The position numbers were made by a program, and so were the translations under genes. Shown here piece after piece: positions 47,803-57,937 of a stretch of DNA of 64,000 nucleotides. Each line of letters begins with the position of its first letter. Positions within the stretch are counted from its first letter, which is position 1. The notes under the pieces were generated by a model. That model did no database searches. It was not told the DNA's origin and saw nothing but the letters and a program-made list of their open reading frames with translations. Source of the stretch: Mangrovibacillus cuniculi (lineage in GTDB: Bacteria; Bacillota; Bacilli; Bacillales; R1DC41); NCBI RefSeq assembly GCF_015482585.1, contig NZ_CP049742.1:1629277-1693276 (forward strand), given 5' to 3'.

Positions 47803-47868
47803 AAGGATACTCGGTTAAGAACCGACCACATCACGTGGTCAACACCGAGTTGTTACAAGTCACGTAAC
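47803..47868 (-). repeat. Terminator-abutting two-hairpin element, copy 4
   Basis: Plus strand: GTAAGGAT, outer stem ACTCGG / CCGAGT, inner hairpin GACCAC-ATCA-CGTGGTC, then GTTAC-AAGTCAC-GTAAC. Compared with copy 2, both stems have changed on both sides (AT to GG with AT to CC; GC pair to GA with TC). It touches the terminator of the CDF-lapA operon. Confidence 0.78.
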
Positions 47869-47904
47869 AAAAACAGGTGCCTCCATTTATAGAAGCACCT
47901 GTTA
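47869..47904 (-). terminator. Terminator of the CDF-lapA operon
   Basis: On the minus strand AACAGGTGCTTC and a GGAGGCACCTGTT arm form the stem, followed by TTTTTG. Element copy 4 follows at once. Confidence 0.85.
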
Positions 47905-47937
47905 AAGAGATACATTTCAGATTAAAAAACTATATTA

Positions 47938-48114
47938 CTTCAGATATAATACTTATCACTACTCAACATTCTGGGATTGGAGCGGAAGGGGGCGACTCCT
48001 ACGGGAAAGGTGGGTAGCTGAGACCCCAAAGGAGCACGTACTTCCGCGACGAGGAGGCTCAGATGCCCGCCCCGTGGAAAGCGTCCCCCTGAAGCGCAAA
48101 TCCCTTTGCAGTCA
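47938..48114 (-). repeat. GC-rich modular palindromic element, copy E (short form)
   Basis: In reverse orientation. GGGATTGGAGCGGAAGGGGG begins at 47973 after an AT-rich end (TTCAGATATAATACTT), then GTAGCTGAGACCCC, the short loop region, GGCTCAGATGCCC and GGAAAGCGTCCCCC, ending TTTGCAGTCA. It lacks the inner module. It lies in the 3' UTR of lapA, ahead of its terminator. Confidence 0.88.
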
Positions 48115-48119
48115 TTTTG

Positions 48120-48443
48120 TTACTCCCCAGCATCCTGCCCTACAGTGCTAGCAGTCACTTGTTTCTTTTGTTCTTCTTTCTTACCCTCTTTCTCCTTACG
48201 AACAGCTTGTAGTTCATTATTTAACAACTTCACCTGTCTATTTAAAGAAAAGAATCGGAACACACTTACTCCCGCAACAATAACTCCTCCAACTAAAACA
48301 GAACCAAGAATGACTAAAATTAACGGAATCTCTGCTTCGCCAAACAAATAATTCACGGAAACAGCATCCACATTCACCACTGCAAAAATAGCTACAATTA
48401 AAGCTAAAGCTAAACTAATAATTAGCGTCCATTGACCTTTCAT
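48120..48443 (-). CDS. LapA-domain membrane protein (YrvD-like)
   Basis: The 107-residue protein has two N-terminal membrane helices (TLIISLALALIVAIFAVVNV and PLILVILGSVLVGGVIVAG) and a charged coiled coil (NRQVKLLNNELQAVRKEKEG), the LapA/DUF1049 pattern. E. coli LapA helps control LPS assembly; its role in Gram-positives is unknown. It overlaps the CDF gene by 4 bases. A similar gene (yrvD) lies next to recJ in B. subtilis. Confidence 0.85.
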   Translation of the reverse strand: MKGQWTLIISLALALIVAIFAVVNVDAVSVNYLFGEAEIPLILVILGSVLVGGVIVAGVSVFRFFSLNRQVKLLNNELQAVRKEKEGKKEEQKKQVTASTVGQDAGE

Positions 48444-49366
48444 CTTTTAACCTCCCCGTCTACGTCCATGCCATCTTCTTCATTAAATGGGTTAATATGA
48501 ACGAATACATTTTGTACATGGCCTTCTTCAAGGAGTACCTTTTTCACTTGCTTTCCTATCATATGACCTTCTTCCACAGTTATATACGGATCGACGGCAA
48601 CCTTTAAATCAATAATGACATAATGACCATGTTCACGTGCATGGAATTCATTAATCAATAACACACCATCTACATTGCGCACCATTTTTTTTAATTCAAC
48701 GGTATCTTCCTCATGCAATACATGATCTAATGTGTTATGGATAGACTCTCCACCAAGCTTCCATGCCATCGTTAAAATTAAAATAGCTACAATGATTCCA
48801 GCTAGCGGATCTGCATATGTTAACCAAGGAATAGAAAATTGATCACCTATGATAGAAGCACCTACTCCAAGTAAAACAGCACTTGAAGCAAAAACATCCG
48901 AGCGATGATCATGGGCAGTGACAATTAATGCATCTGACTTTATTCTTTTACCCAATCTAACGGTGTATTGAAACAATCCTTCTTTAATGGCTATCGATAG
49001 AACAATTGCATAAATAGCAAATGAACTCGGAGCCGATATTGGTTGAAAGAAGGCTTCAATGGAAGACTTTCCAATCTCTAAGCCAACTAGAAAAATTAAA
49101 ACCGCCACGATAATCGCAGCAATAGACTCTGCTTTACCATGTCCATAAGGATGATCCTCATCTGGAGGTTGTTGTGCTGCTTTTAGCCCAACTAAAACAG
49201 CTAATGACCCTGCAACATCTGTTGCTGAATTCACTGCATCGGCCACAAGTGCTCGACTGTTTGCTTGAACCCCAATAATACCTTTTAAAATAGCTAAAAA
49301 TATATTCCCAATAATACCTATGTATGCGGCTCTGTTAGCAAGTTTAAAGCGTTCTTCGGAGTTCAT
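48440..49366 (-). CDS. Cation diffusion facilitator (CDF) transporter
   Basis: The 308-residue protein has five or six membrane helices, metal-site motifs ADAVNSATDVAG and TAHDHRSDVFASSAV (D-x-x-x-D in helices 2 and 5), and the C-terminal cytoplasmic domain (EFHAREHGHYVIIDLKVAVDP). The DxxxD / DxxxD type site is that of manganese- or iron-type CDFs such as MneP/MneS, so Mn(II) efflux is likely but inferred. It starts after GGAGG and overlaps the lapA-like gene. Confidence 0.9.
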   Translation of the reverse strand: MNSEERFKLANRAAYIGIIGNIFLAILKGIIGVQANSRALVADAVNSATDVAGSLAVLVGLKAAQQPPDEDHPYGHGKAESIAAIIVAVLIFLVGLEIGKSSIEAFFQPISAPSSFAIYAIVLSIAIKEGLFQYTVRLGKRIKSDALIVTAHDHRSDVFASSAVLLGVGASIIGDQFSIPWLTYADPLAGIIVAILILTMAWKLGGESIHNTLDHVLHEEDTVELKKMVRNVDGVLLINEFHAREHGHYVIIDLKVAVDPYITVEEGHMIGKQVKKVLLEEGHVQNVFVHINPFNEEDGMDVDGEVKR

Positions 49367-49454
49367 TTTTTTCCTCCTTTACCAAACTTTCCAATCTAAT
49401 GATACCTATGTACTTATATGATTTCAAGTAAAGTTAGTATCACCGATGAAGGAA

Positions 49455-49521
49455 AAAGATACTCATCTAAGATGGGGATTACATTACGTGGTCAAAGATA
49501 AGTTGTCCTTGTTCACGTAAC
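49455..49521 (-). repeat. Terminator-abutting two-hairpin element, copy 5 (diverged)
   Basis: Plus strand: outer stem ACTCATCTT / AAGATAAGT with one mismatch, inner hairpin GATTAC-ATTAC-GTGGTC (two G-U pairs), then a decayed second hairpin ending TTCACGTAAC. It touches the secDF terminator T-tract. The stem pairing is kept despite divergence in sequence. Confidence 0.72.
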
Positions 49522-49559
49522 AAAAATAACCGAGCTCATCAACTTGAGCTCGGTTATTT
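49522..49559 (-). terminator. secDF terminator
   Basis: AATAACCGAGCTCA and TGAGCTCGGTTATT form a 14-bp perfect stem, followed on the minus strand by TTTTTG. Confidence 0.88.
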
Positions 49560-49561
49560 GC

Positions 49562-51829
49562 TTACACTTGTGGTTCGTCTCCCACATATTTTTTTACTTT
49601 TTCGGTAATGATGGTACCTTTACGCTTTAATTCTTTCACTTTAAATACATACCACAGTTGAGCTGCAATAAAGATAGAAGAATACGTACCGGCCACTAAA
49701 CCAATTAATAAAGCGATAGAGAAGTTACGGATGGATTCCGCTCCGAAGATTAGTAGTGCAACAACCGTAATAACCACCGTTAATACAGTATTTAATGAAC
49801 GTACTAACGTTTGACGAAGTCCCACGTTCACAACAGCTGCAATGTCTTCTTCAGTTTTCAACTTCTTCTTAGAAATAGCAATCTCTCTCATTCTGTCAAA
49901 CGTTACAATCGTATCATTTATCGAGTAACCCACAATGGTCAAGACAGCTGCAATGAACGTTAAGTCCACTTCTAAACGAGTTAGACTGAAGATTGCAATG
50001 ATAAAGAAAGCATCATGCAGTAAAGCTACGATTGAACCGACAGCCATCGCCCATTCAAAACGGATTGTTACGTACAGTACAATACCGATTGCAGCAATCG
50101 CAACAGATATCATTGCATTTTTCGCTAATTCTTCTCCAACCATAGGGGAAACGGTGCTGACATTTGGATCAATCCCATATTCCTCTTTAAACGTATCTTT
50201 AATTAGAGCTATGTCTTGTTGGGATAAGTCTTCTGCATATCTAATAGTAGCTCGGTCAAAATTGTCTCCACCAAGAACAATGTTAGAAGATTCTAAGTTG
50301 ATTTCTTCTAATTTCTGAGAAACCTCTTCTGCCGTGATTGTATTATCAGACATTACTTCTACTCGCGTTCCAGCCACAAAATCAATCCCTAAGTTTAACT
50401 TAAAGATAAACAATACAGCCAAACCTGTCGTAATCAATAATCCTGATAAGATAAAGAACTTGTTACGTAGTTTAACGAAATCAAATTTATCAAACGGTGT
50501 TTCTAATTCATTTGTTGTATAGTTATCCGCTAAATCTTTAATTTGATTTTGTTTGACCCCAAACCAAGTTGGCTTCTTCTTAAAGATATTTGATTTTACC
50601 CAAAGTCCAAGAAGTAATCTAGTTCCCCAAACAGCTGTTAAGAAACTAGTTAAGATACTTACTATTAACATTGTTGCAAATCCCTTAACGGAGCTGTTAC
50701 CGAAGTAGAATAAAACTCCACCGGCAAGAAGCGTCGTAATGTTGGCATCTACAATGGTTAAGAAAGAGGATTTGTTTCCTGCTTGGAATGCTGAACGTAA
50801 GGAACGTCCAACTCTAAGTTCGTCTTTAATTCGTTCATACGTAATTATGTTCGCATCTACTGCCATACCTACCCCTAGAATTAGGGCTGCGATACCTGGG
50901 AGTGTTAGTACCCCATTCATCCAGTCAAATACTACTAATATCACATAAATGTACGTGGAAAGTGTAACTACCGCTATTAGTCCAGGGAAACGGTAGAATG
51001 CAATCATAAATAAGAAGACTGCTATGATACCAATAATTCCAGCTTTAACGGTTAGATCTAACGCCTGTTCTCCGAATTGAGCTCCTACTGAAGTAGAGTA
51101 CAACTCTGTAAGTTCTACTGGAAGAGAACCAGCATTAAGTAGATCAGCCAGATTTTTTGTTTCCTCTACAGTGAATGATCCAGAGATTTGTACATCTGTT
51201 GTGTTAAGAACAGTATCAACAGATGGATAAGAAATTAAAGCGGGATCGTTTGTTTCTATTGCTTTTTTGAAACTACTTTCGCCTTCTTCAAAGTCTAACC
51301 AAATAGCTAAAACATTGTTTCCTTGACCCATATTTAAAATTTCTTGTGTAACTTGTCCAAATTTATCAGCATCTTTTAGTTTTACTGATACAATTGGTTG
51401 GTTATTATCTGGGTTGAATCCAGGTCTAGCTCCGTTTTCCACCAAATCCGAACCGTCCAATTTCACTTCATCATTTACATCTCGGAACGTTAATTCAGCT
51501 TGAGTAGAAAGCAATTCTCTTGCTTCATTTTGGTCTTCTACACCAGGGAGTTGGACACGAATTCGATCTTCCCCTTCGATTTGAATACTAGGTTCACTTA
51601 CCCCTAACACGTTGATACGACGATCTAACGCTTGAACTGTACTAGATAATACATTTTCATCCACATCAGATCCATCTTTTGTTTCCACTTGATAAAGGAC
51701 TTCAAATCCACCTTGTAAATCTAAACCTAGCTTAATGTTGTTCAAGGTTCCTTGTGTTGTTAATCCCATTAATGAACCAATTAAGGCTACGATGAGAACA
51801 AACGCAAGAATCCGACTTCGTTTTACCAT
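49562..51829 (-). CDS. secDF: Fused protein translocase subunit SecDF
   Basis: The 755-residue protein fuses SecD and SecF, as in Bacillus. SecD begins with one helix and GLDLQGGFEVLYQV, followed by the large external domain and five helices (VGMAVDANIITYERI); SecF starts near residue 440 (LGIDFVAGTRVEV, then VGYSINDTIVTFDRMRE). The paired Asp/Arg residues for proton use are present. It uses the proton-motive force to pull exported proteins across the membrane. ATG 51829 follows GGAGG. Confidence 0.97.
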   Translation of the reverse strand: MVKRSRILAFVLIVALIGSLMGLTTQGTLNNIKLGLDLQGGFEVLYQVETKDGSDVDENVLSSTVQALDRRINVLGVSEPSIQIEGEDRIRVQLPGVEDQNEARELLSTQAELTFRDVNDEVKLDGSDLVENGARPGFNPDNNQPIVSVKLKDADKFGQVTQEILNMGQGNNVLAIWLDFEEGESSFKKAIETNDPALISYPSVDTVLNTTDVQISGSFTVEETKNLADLLNAGSLPVELTELYSTSVGAQFGEQALDLTVKAGIIGIIAVFLFMIAFYRFPGLIAVVTLSTYIYVILVVFDWMNGVLTLPGIAALILGVGMAVDANIITYERIKDELRVGRSLRSAFQAGNKSSFLTIVDANITTLLAGGVLFYFGNSSVKGFATMLIVSILTSFLTAVWGTRLLLGLWVKSNIFKKKPTWFGVKQNQIKDLADNYTTNELETPFDKFDFVKLRNKFFILSGLLITTGLAVLFIFKLNLGIDFVAGTRVEVMSDNTITAEEVSQKLEEINLESSNIVLGGDNFDRATIRYAEDLSQQDIALIKDTFKEEYGIDPNVSTVSPMVGEELAKNAMISVAIAAIGIVLYVTIRFEWAMAVGSIVALLHDAFFIIAIFSLTRLEVDLTFIAAVLTIVGYSINDTIVTFDRMREIAISKKKLKTEEDIAAVVNVGLRQTLVRSLNTVLTVVITVVALLIFGAESIRNFSIALLIGLVAGTYSSIFIAAQLWYVFKVKELKRKGTIITEKVKKYVGDEPQV

Positions 51830-51897
51830 TATGTATGATGCCTCCAATATGCGTTCAATTCGGTCATAAAGATGACCATTCTATTTCCAATATCATC

Positions 51898-51926
51898 ATT
51901 ATGATAGAGTAGGAATACTCTGTCAA
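51898..51926 (-). promoter_or_regulatory. Sigma-A promoter of secDF
   Basis: On the minus strand TTGACA and CATAAT are separated by 17 bases. Confidence 0.72.
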
Positions 51927-51940
51927 ATAGAATTAGACTA

Positions 51941-52246
51941 CTATTTGGGTACTTTTCTGCCTAGCAAAGACTGAAGTTCTTCAGGCTCAAGTTCCGTAAA
52001 CAAGTTAGGTTTCTTAAAAGCTTCTACCGATTCAAAATTCATTAAATCACCAACACTAACACGAAATATATCATAGGTAATTTGTGACAACGTTTTTTCT
52101 TGTGGTTTTTTCCACTTCTTTTTCACCAAATAATTCCAAAGCGAATACACCGTGACAGTTTTATAACCGAGTAAGTGACACTCCGCCACTTTACTTTCTA
52201 ATACAGGAAGAACTTGTTTGTAATACCGATTATGGTTATTTTCCAC
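51941..52246 (-). CDS. comN: Post-transcriptional regulator ComN (YrzD)
   Basis: The 101-residue protein (GTG start at 52246 with AAGGGGAG upstream) matches ComN in size and in the pattern ESKVAECHLLGYKTVTVYSLWNYLVKKKWKK. In B. subtilis ComN works with comE mRNA 5' region to place it near division sites. The longer frame up to 52360 lacks a ribosome site and overlaps spoVB. It is divergent from spoVB. Confidence 0.85.
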   Translation of the reverse strand: MENNHNRYYKQVLPVLESKVAECHLLGYKTVTVYSLWNYLVKKKWKKPQEKTLSQITYDIFRVSVGDLMNFESVEAFKKPNLFTELEPEELQSLLGRKVPK

Positions 52247-52350
52247 ACTTTTACTCCCCTTCTTTGTAAACTTGTCATGCTTTGTCCCACTGTTTACATA
52301 TACATCATTGTAACGGATGAATGATGTTTTGAGAAGGTAGGGTAGAAGCC

Positions 52351-53895
52351 ATGTCCACATTTTTAAAAGGTGCCTTAATCTTAATGGCAGCAGGATTTAT
52401 CACAAGAATTCTAGGATTTGTTAACAGGATTGTTATTGCACGTATGATTGGAGAAGAAGGCGTCGGGTTATTTATGATGACATTCCCTACGTTAATGCTA
52501 ATAATTACCATCACGCAAATGGGATTACCAGTAGCGATTTCTAAGTTGGTAGCAGAGGCTACCGCAGTTGGTGATCACTCTAAAGTTAAACGTATTTTAG
52601 TTGTAAGTTTGTCTATAACGTTAACATTATCTCTTATTTTTACCCCGTTATTAATTGTGTTTGCACCAATGTTATCCGAGTATTTATTTACAGATCCTAG
52701 AACGATATACCCTTTATTAGCAATGACACCCATCATACCAATTATTGCTATCTCTTCTGTCATTAGAGGATATTTTCAAGGTAAACAACAAATGCGACCT
52801 GCTGCAATTTCTCAGTTACTAGAGCAAGTGGTACGTATTGGCTTGATTGCTACGTTCGTTGGGACAATGGTTCCATATGGTATTGAATACGCAGCAGCTG
52901 GAGCAATGGTAGCTTCTGTAATAGGTGAATTATGTTCGTTAATTTACATGTTTTATGCTTTTAAACGAAAAAAGAAAATTCGAATTCGTCATCAATTTCT
53001 TGGACAGCTTGTTAAGGGCAAAGGAGAAATGAAAGAATTATTTTCTGTTTCTCTTCCGACGACTGGCAGTCAAATGATTGGAAGATTAGCGTGGTTTTTT
53101 GAGCCAATTGTTGTGACCAAATCACTATTGATTGCAGGGGTTACTGCTGGGGTAGCAACCAGTCAATATGGTGTTCTAACTGGATATGCTCTTCCTTTAC
53201 TGTTCTTACCTTCATTTATAACTGTGTCATTATCTACTTCTCTTGTTCCTGCAATCAGTGAGGCATATGCGAAAAAGCATTTTAAGACGATGGAACACCG
53301 TTTACAAGAAGCTTTACGTTTTTGTTTAGTAACAGGTGGCCTTTCGGTAGTGTTACTTTATGTTTTTGCAGATCCTTTAATGGAATTAATGTATGGGTCA
53401 ACGAAAGGGGCAGATTTTATTAAGCTGTTAGCACCTTTCTTCTTGTTCTTTTACTATCAAGGTCCACTGCAAGCTGTACTTCAAGCGTTAGATTTAGCTA
53501 AAGCTGCATTAATTAATAGTACAATTGGTGCTGGAGTAAAGTTGATTGTCATCTTTGCGTTAGCCTCTCGCCCTGAGTTTGGCATTTACGGTGCAGGATT
53601 GGGTATTGTTGTAGGAATTATCTTAGTTACCCTTCTACACTTCGCTACGGTACTAAAGAAAATCCCAATGACGATCTATGTTCGCCAATACGTATGGTTT
53701 ACACTAATCTGCTTTATTGTAGGCTTCACAACGATAGAATTATACGAAAATTTCTTAAACCCTATACCAGTCTTACCTCGTCTATTTATTGGAATGGTTT
53801 TCTTAACAATTTTATATCTAACGCTTCTTTATGCAGCAAGATTAGTGAAAAAAGAAGACTTAAAGCGTGTGCCGTTTGTTAAGAAGTTTTTTTGA
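52351..53895 (+). CDS. spoVB: Stage V sporulation protein B SpoVB (MOP-superfamily flippase)
   Basis: The 514-residue protein has about 14 membrane helices and the polysaccharide-flippase pattern (FLKGALILMAAGFITRILGFVNRIVIAR at the start). SpoVB is needed for spore cortex synthesis and likely moves a lipid-linked precursor, in the same superfamily as MurJ. AGGTAGGG precedes the ATG. The gene diverges from comN, as in B. subtilis. Confidence 0.93.
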   Translation: MSTFLKGALILMAAGFITRILGFVNRIVIARMIGEEGVGLFMMTFPTLMLIITITQMGLPVAISKLVAEATAVGDHSKVKRILVVSLSITLTLSLIFTPLLIVFAPMLSEYLFTDPRTIYPLLAMTPIIPIIAISSVIRGYFQGKQQMRPAAISQLLEQVVRIGLIATFVGTMVPYGIEYAAAGAMVASVIGELCSLIYMFYAFKRKKKIRIRHQFLGQLVKGKGEMKELFSVSLPTTGSQMIGRLAWFFEPIVVTKSLLIAGVTAGVATSQYGVLTGYALPLLFLPSFITVSLSTSLVPAISEAYAKKHFKTMEHRLQEALRFCLVTGGLSVVLLYVFADPLMELMYGSTKGADFIKLLAPFFLFFYYQGPLQAVLQALDLAKAALINSTIGAGVKLIVIFALASRPEFGIYGAGLGIVVGIILVTLLHFATVLKKIPMTIYVRQYVWFTLICFIVGFTTIELYENFLNPIPVLPRLFIGMVFLTILYLTLLYAARLVKKEDLKRVPFVKKFF

Positions 53896-53902
53896 CATGC
53901 AT

Positions 53903-54081
53903 AGTGACTGCAACGGGATTTCCGCTCCAGGGGGACGCTTTCCACGGGGCGGGCAGCTAAGCCTCCTCGTCGCGAAAGTTCGCGCTCCTGCGGGGTCTCA
54001 GCTACCCACCTTTCCCGTAGGAGTCGCCCCCTTCCGCTCCAATCCCAAAGCTTAAATAATTTTAAAAATTCTTATCTGCAC
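53903..54081 (+). repeat. GC-rich modular palindromic element, copy F (short form)
   Basis: TGACTGCAACGGGATTTCC, AGGGGGACGCTTTCC, GGGCAGCTAAG, the tip CGCG-AAAGTT-CGCG, CTCAGCTACCC, GAGTCGCCCCC-TTCCGCTCC-AATCCC, then an AT-rich tail with CTGCA. This is the simplest intact copy. It starts right after the spoVB stop codon. Confidence 0.92.
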
Positions 54082-54122
54082 TTATTCAAATCAAAGGACT
54101 ATAACCTTCATTAGTAAAATTT

Positions 54123-54164
54123 AAAAACTGACACAATTAATGATTAGATTGTGTCAGTTTTTTT
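54123..54164. terminator. Terminator between spoVB and the DUF421 gene (bidirectional)
   Basis: CTGACACAAT and ATTGTGTCAG form the stem with A- and T-tracts on either side. Confidence 0.85.
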
Positions 54165-54180
54165 ATAAAGTGTTTAATCA

Positions 54181-54837
54181 CTAAGACTTCCTCTTCTCAT
54201 CCATCTCATCAATATAAAACTTTCCATTCTGATACGAGCAGAATGAGATTTTATCCGGTGTTATGTATCCTCGTTTTTGGAGATTTGCTACTAACCACTG
54301 TTCCGTTAGTTCCAGTGATTGGAGATTCTCCCTCATCACCTTTCCATCCAACACAATTGGCAAAGTAAACGAACCTTCCTGCTTATCATCGTCGTATGGA
54401 AACACAGATAATTTTCCTGATGGCTCAAGTACTGCGAACTCTACATCCGCAATATTTCTAATATCCTTTTCTCTCAATTGTAAAAGAAGGTCATCAAAGT
54501 TATATCGTTGAGAACGCATTGCTTGTTCATCAACTTTACCTTTATTTATGATGATCGTTGGTTTCCCATCTACGAAATCCCTAAATCTTTTTGACTTCAT
54601 GGATAAAAGGGAGAAAAGAATCTGTAATCCCATTAAAATAAACATCGGTGTCAAACTATCTATCAGAGATGCATCAGGTGATTCTATCGCAACAACAGCC
54701 ATTTCCGCTATCATGATAAATACCACTAAATCAAGTATGCTCAATTCCCCAATCTCTCTTTTTCCCATTACTCGGAAAATAAACAATACAACTACATACA
54801 AAAGAAGTGTTCTAAAGATAATCATCAAAATATCCAC
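54181..54837 (-). CDS. yrbG: DUF421 (YetF-family) membrane protein, YrbG-like
   Basis: The 218-residue protein has three N-terminal membrane helices (MDILMIIFRTLLLYVVVLFIF onward), the conserved RVMGKREIGELSILDLVVFIMIAEMA and the cytoplasmic DUF421 domain (RYNFDDLLLQLREKDIRNIADVEFAVLEPSG). B. subtilis YetF homologues were implicated in spore germination assembly of lipids; the role of this one is unknown. The gene is alone with its own terminator. Confidence 0.88.
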   Translation of the reverse strand: MDILMIIFRTLLLYVVVLFIFRVMGKREIGELSILDLVVFIMIAEMAVVAIESPDASLIDSLTPMFILMGLQILFSLLSMKSKRFRDFVDGKPTIIINKGKVDEQAMRSQRYNFDDLLLQLREKDIRNIADVEFAVLEPSGKLSVFPYDDDKQEGSFTLPIVLDGKVMRENLQSLELTEQWLVANLQKRGYITPDKISFCSYQNGKFYIDEMDEKRKS

Positions 54838-54971
54838 GCACCCACCTCCAAACGTCTATATTAGTATGGTCACCTCAAAAGATTTCATGAGTATTTTTCT
54901 GTAATGAAGTCTAATTTTGGACGAGCAGCATATTTTTTAGGAGAAGGACAATTTTCTTAGGAGGGGTTACT

Positions 54972-55358
54972 GTGGCATATAGTGGTATGGGTCGTTCTAT
55001 CTTGTTTGGTGTAGGTACTATTTTTGTACTAGCTACTGTTGTTTCTTTATTATTTTCTACTATTTTACGATTTACAGATACTAATGAAACATCTTTCGCA
55101 TTAACCATTACGATACTTTCATTTGTTAGTGTGTTTATCGGTGGATTTATCGCAGGAGGAAAAGGGAAAGAAAAGGGTTGGTTAACTGGTGGCTTGACTG
55201 GATTAGCTTATACATTGATCGTCCTTTTATTTCAATTCCTTGGCCATGACCAGCTGTTCTCAGGTGGACAATGGATGTATCATGGATTCTATGTATTAAC
55301 GGCTGTAGTAGCTGGTGTATTAGGAGTAAACGTGGCTGGAAACTCAAGTGCTAGATAA
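54972..55358 (+). CDS. yrzE: TIGR04086-family membrane protein (YrzE)
   Basis: The 128-residue protein has four membrane helices in the TIGR04086 pattern (SILFGVGTIFVLATVVSLLF, LTITILSFVSVFIGGFIAGG-K, GWLTGGLTGLAYTLIV, YVLTAVVAGVLGVN). It begins with GTG after a strong AGGAGGGG. Its function is unknown; it is next to yajC in Bacillus genomes. Confidence 0.85.
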   Translation: MAYSGMGRSILFGVGTIFVLATVVSLLFSTILRFTDTNETSFALTITILSFVSVFIGGFIAGGKGKEKGWLTGGLTGLAYTLIVLLFQFLGHDQLFSGGQWMYHGFYVLTAVVAGVLGVNVAGNSSAR

Positions 55359-55371
55359 AACGCAAAAAGGT

Positions 55372-55397
55372 ACATTCGCTATTGAATGTACCTTTTT
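55372..55397. terminator. Terminator between yrzE and yajC, GGTACATTC family copy 4
   Basis: AAAAAGGTACATTC and GAATGTACCTTTTT form a symmetrical hairpin that serves convergent genes. Confidence 0.88.
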
Positions 55398-55409
55398 GTA
55401 AGGTGTAAC

Positions 55410-55440
55410 ATCGCATCTAAACGCGCGCCTTACGCCTTTC
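55410..55440 (-). repeat. Remnant of the GC-rich element's inner module
   Basis: The minus strand reads AAAGGCGTAAGGCGCGCGTT then TAGATGC, matching only the left arm of the inner module. It sits directly after the terminator at 55372. Confidence 0.6.
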
Positions 55441-55701
55441 TTATACTGTTTGTACCTCACGAATCGCCGCACGGTCGTAAGTTAGACGGCTTCCATCTCC
55501 ACATAGGATGATTACTTTACCATCGTCGATACCATCTACCGTTCCATGAAGTCCACCAATTGTTACAACACGATCACCACGTTGCAAGTTACTTTGCATT
55601 TCTTGTACAGCTTTTTGACGCTTCTGTTGTGGTCTAATTAACAAGAAGTAGAAAAGTACGAACATTAAAATAAGTGGTCCAATAGTACTTAGAATTTCCA
55701 T
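55441..55701 (-). CDS. yajC: Preprotein translocase subunit YajC (YrbF)
   Basis: The 86-residue protein has one N-terminal helix (LILMFVLFYFLLIRPQQKRQK, the family signature) and a small cytoplasmic domain (GDRVVTIGGLHGTVDGIDD). YajC binds SecDF. ATG 55701 has AAAGGGGG upstream. It follows tgt by 39 bases at the end of the ruvAB-queA-tgt operon. Confidence 0.95.
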   Translation of the reverse strand: MEILSTIGPLILMFVLFYFLLIRPQQKRQKAVQEMQSNLQRGDRVVTIGGLHGTVDGIDDGKVIILCGDGSRLTYDRAAIREVQTV

Positions 55702-55740
55702 TAGATTCCCCCTTTCAAGCAAGCATTCTATTCTCCCAAT

Positions 55741-56898
<1,158 letters not shown>

Positions 56899-57927
56899 TT
56901 ACCGAATAAACATTGCGTCTCCAAAGCTAAAGAAACGATATTTCTCTTCTACTGCTTCGTTATACGCATCTAACATAATTTCTCTTGAAGATAAAGCACT
57001 TACTAACATAATCAATGTGGACTTTGGTAAATGGAAATTTGTAATCATTCCATCAATTGCTTTGAACGTATACCCAGGATAAATAAAGATACTTGTCCAA
57101 CCAGAATCTTCTGCAAACGATCCATCCAACTTTTGAGCAATTGTTTCAAGTGTTCTCGTCGATGTCGTTCCCACCGTAATAATACGTCGTCCATCTCGTT
57201 TCGCAGCATTTAACGTCTCTGCAGTTTCTTTTGACATCATATAAAACTCAGCATGCATGTCATGTTCCTCTATAGAGTCCACGGAAACAGGTCTAAATGT
57301 ACCTAGTCCAACGTGTAACGTGATAAACGTAATGGTAACACCTTTTTGTCTTAAACGTTCTAATAACTCTTCTGTAAAATGCAAACCAGCAGTCGGTGCT
57401 GCAGCTGAACCAGCTTCTTTCGCAAACACGGTTTGATATCGATCACGGTCTTCTAACGTTTCACTAATGTATGGAGGAAGTGGCATTTCACCTAGTTCAT
57501 TTAGCACTTCGTAAAAAACGCCTGTATAATGGAACTTCAGTGTTCGACCACCTTGTTCCCCTTCTTCCGTACAGGTTGCGGTTAGTCTTCCATCACCAAA
57601 CGAAATAGTGGTACCTACTCTTACTCGTTTCGCTGGTTTGACAAGTGTCTCCCAGTGGTCCGCTTCCGACTGTTTCAACAACAATACTTCTATTTTAGCA
57701 CCAGTATCTTCTTTTACACCATAAAGCCTTGCTGGAAGTACTTTTGTGTCATTTAATACCAATACGTCTCCAGCTACTAACTCATCATAAATATCTGTAA
57801 AAGCCCCGTGCTTTCTTGTACCAGTCTCTTTATCAATCATCATAAGTCGACTACTAGTACGATCTAATAGAGGTGTCTGGGCAATTAATTCTTCTGGTAA
57901 ATGAAAATCAAAATCTTCTACTTTCAC
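56899..57927 (-). CDS. queA: tRNA preQ1 ribosyltransferase-isomerase QueA
   Basis: The 342-residue protein begins with [15 protein letters not shown] and has the conserved [16 protein letters not shown] and [15 protein letters not shown] ([15 protein letters not shown]) motifs. It moves ribose from SAM to preQ1-tRNA, giving epoxyqueuosine. It lies between ruvB and tgt. Confidence 0.97.
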   Translation of the reverse strand: MKVEDFDFHLPEELIAQTPLLDRTSSRLMMIDKETGTRKHGAFTDIYDELVAGDVLVLNDTKVLPARLYGVKEDTGAKIEVLLLKQSEADHWETLVKPAKRVRVGTTISFGDGRLTATCTEEGEQGGRTLKFHYTGVFYEVLNELGEMPLPPYISETLEDRDRYQTVFAKEAGSAAAPTAGLHFTEELLERLRQKGVTITFITLHVGLGTFRPVSVDSIEEHDMHAEFYMMSKETAETLNAAKRDGRRIITVGTTSTRTLETIAQKLDGSFAEDSGWTSIFIYPGYTFKAIDGMITNFHLPKSTLIMLVSALSSREIMLDAYNEAVEEKYRFFSFGDAMFIR

Positions 57928-57937
57928 TTTACTTCTC

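Noticed and set aside
54911..55108. Minus-strand frame antisense to yrzE
   Set aside because: yrzE has a strong AGGAGGGG site and clear membrane-helix pattern; the antisense frame has neither.
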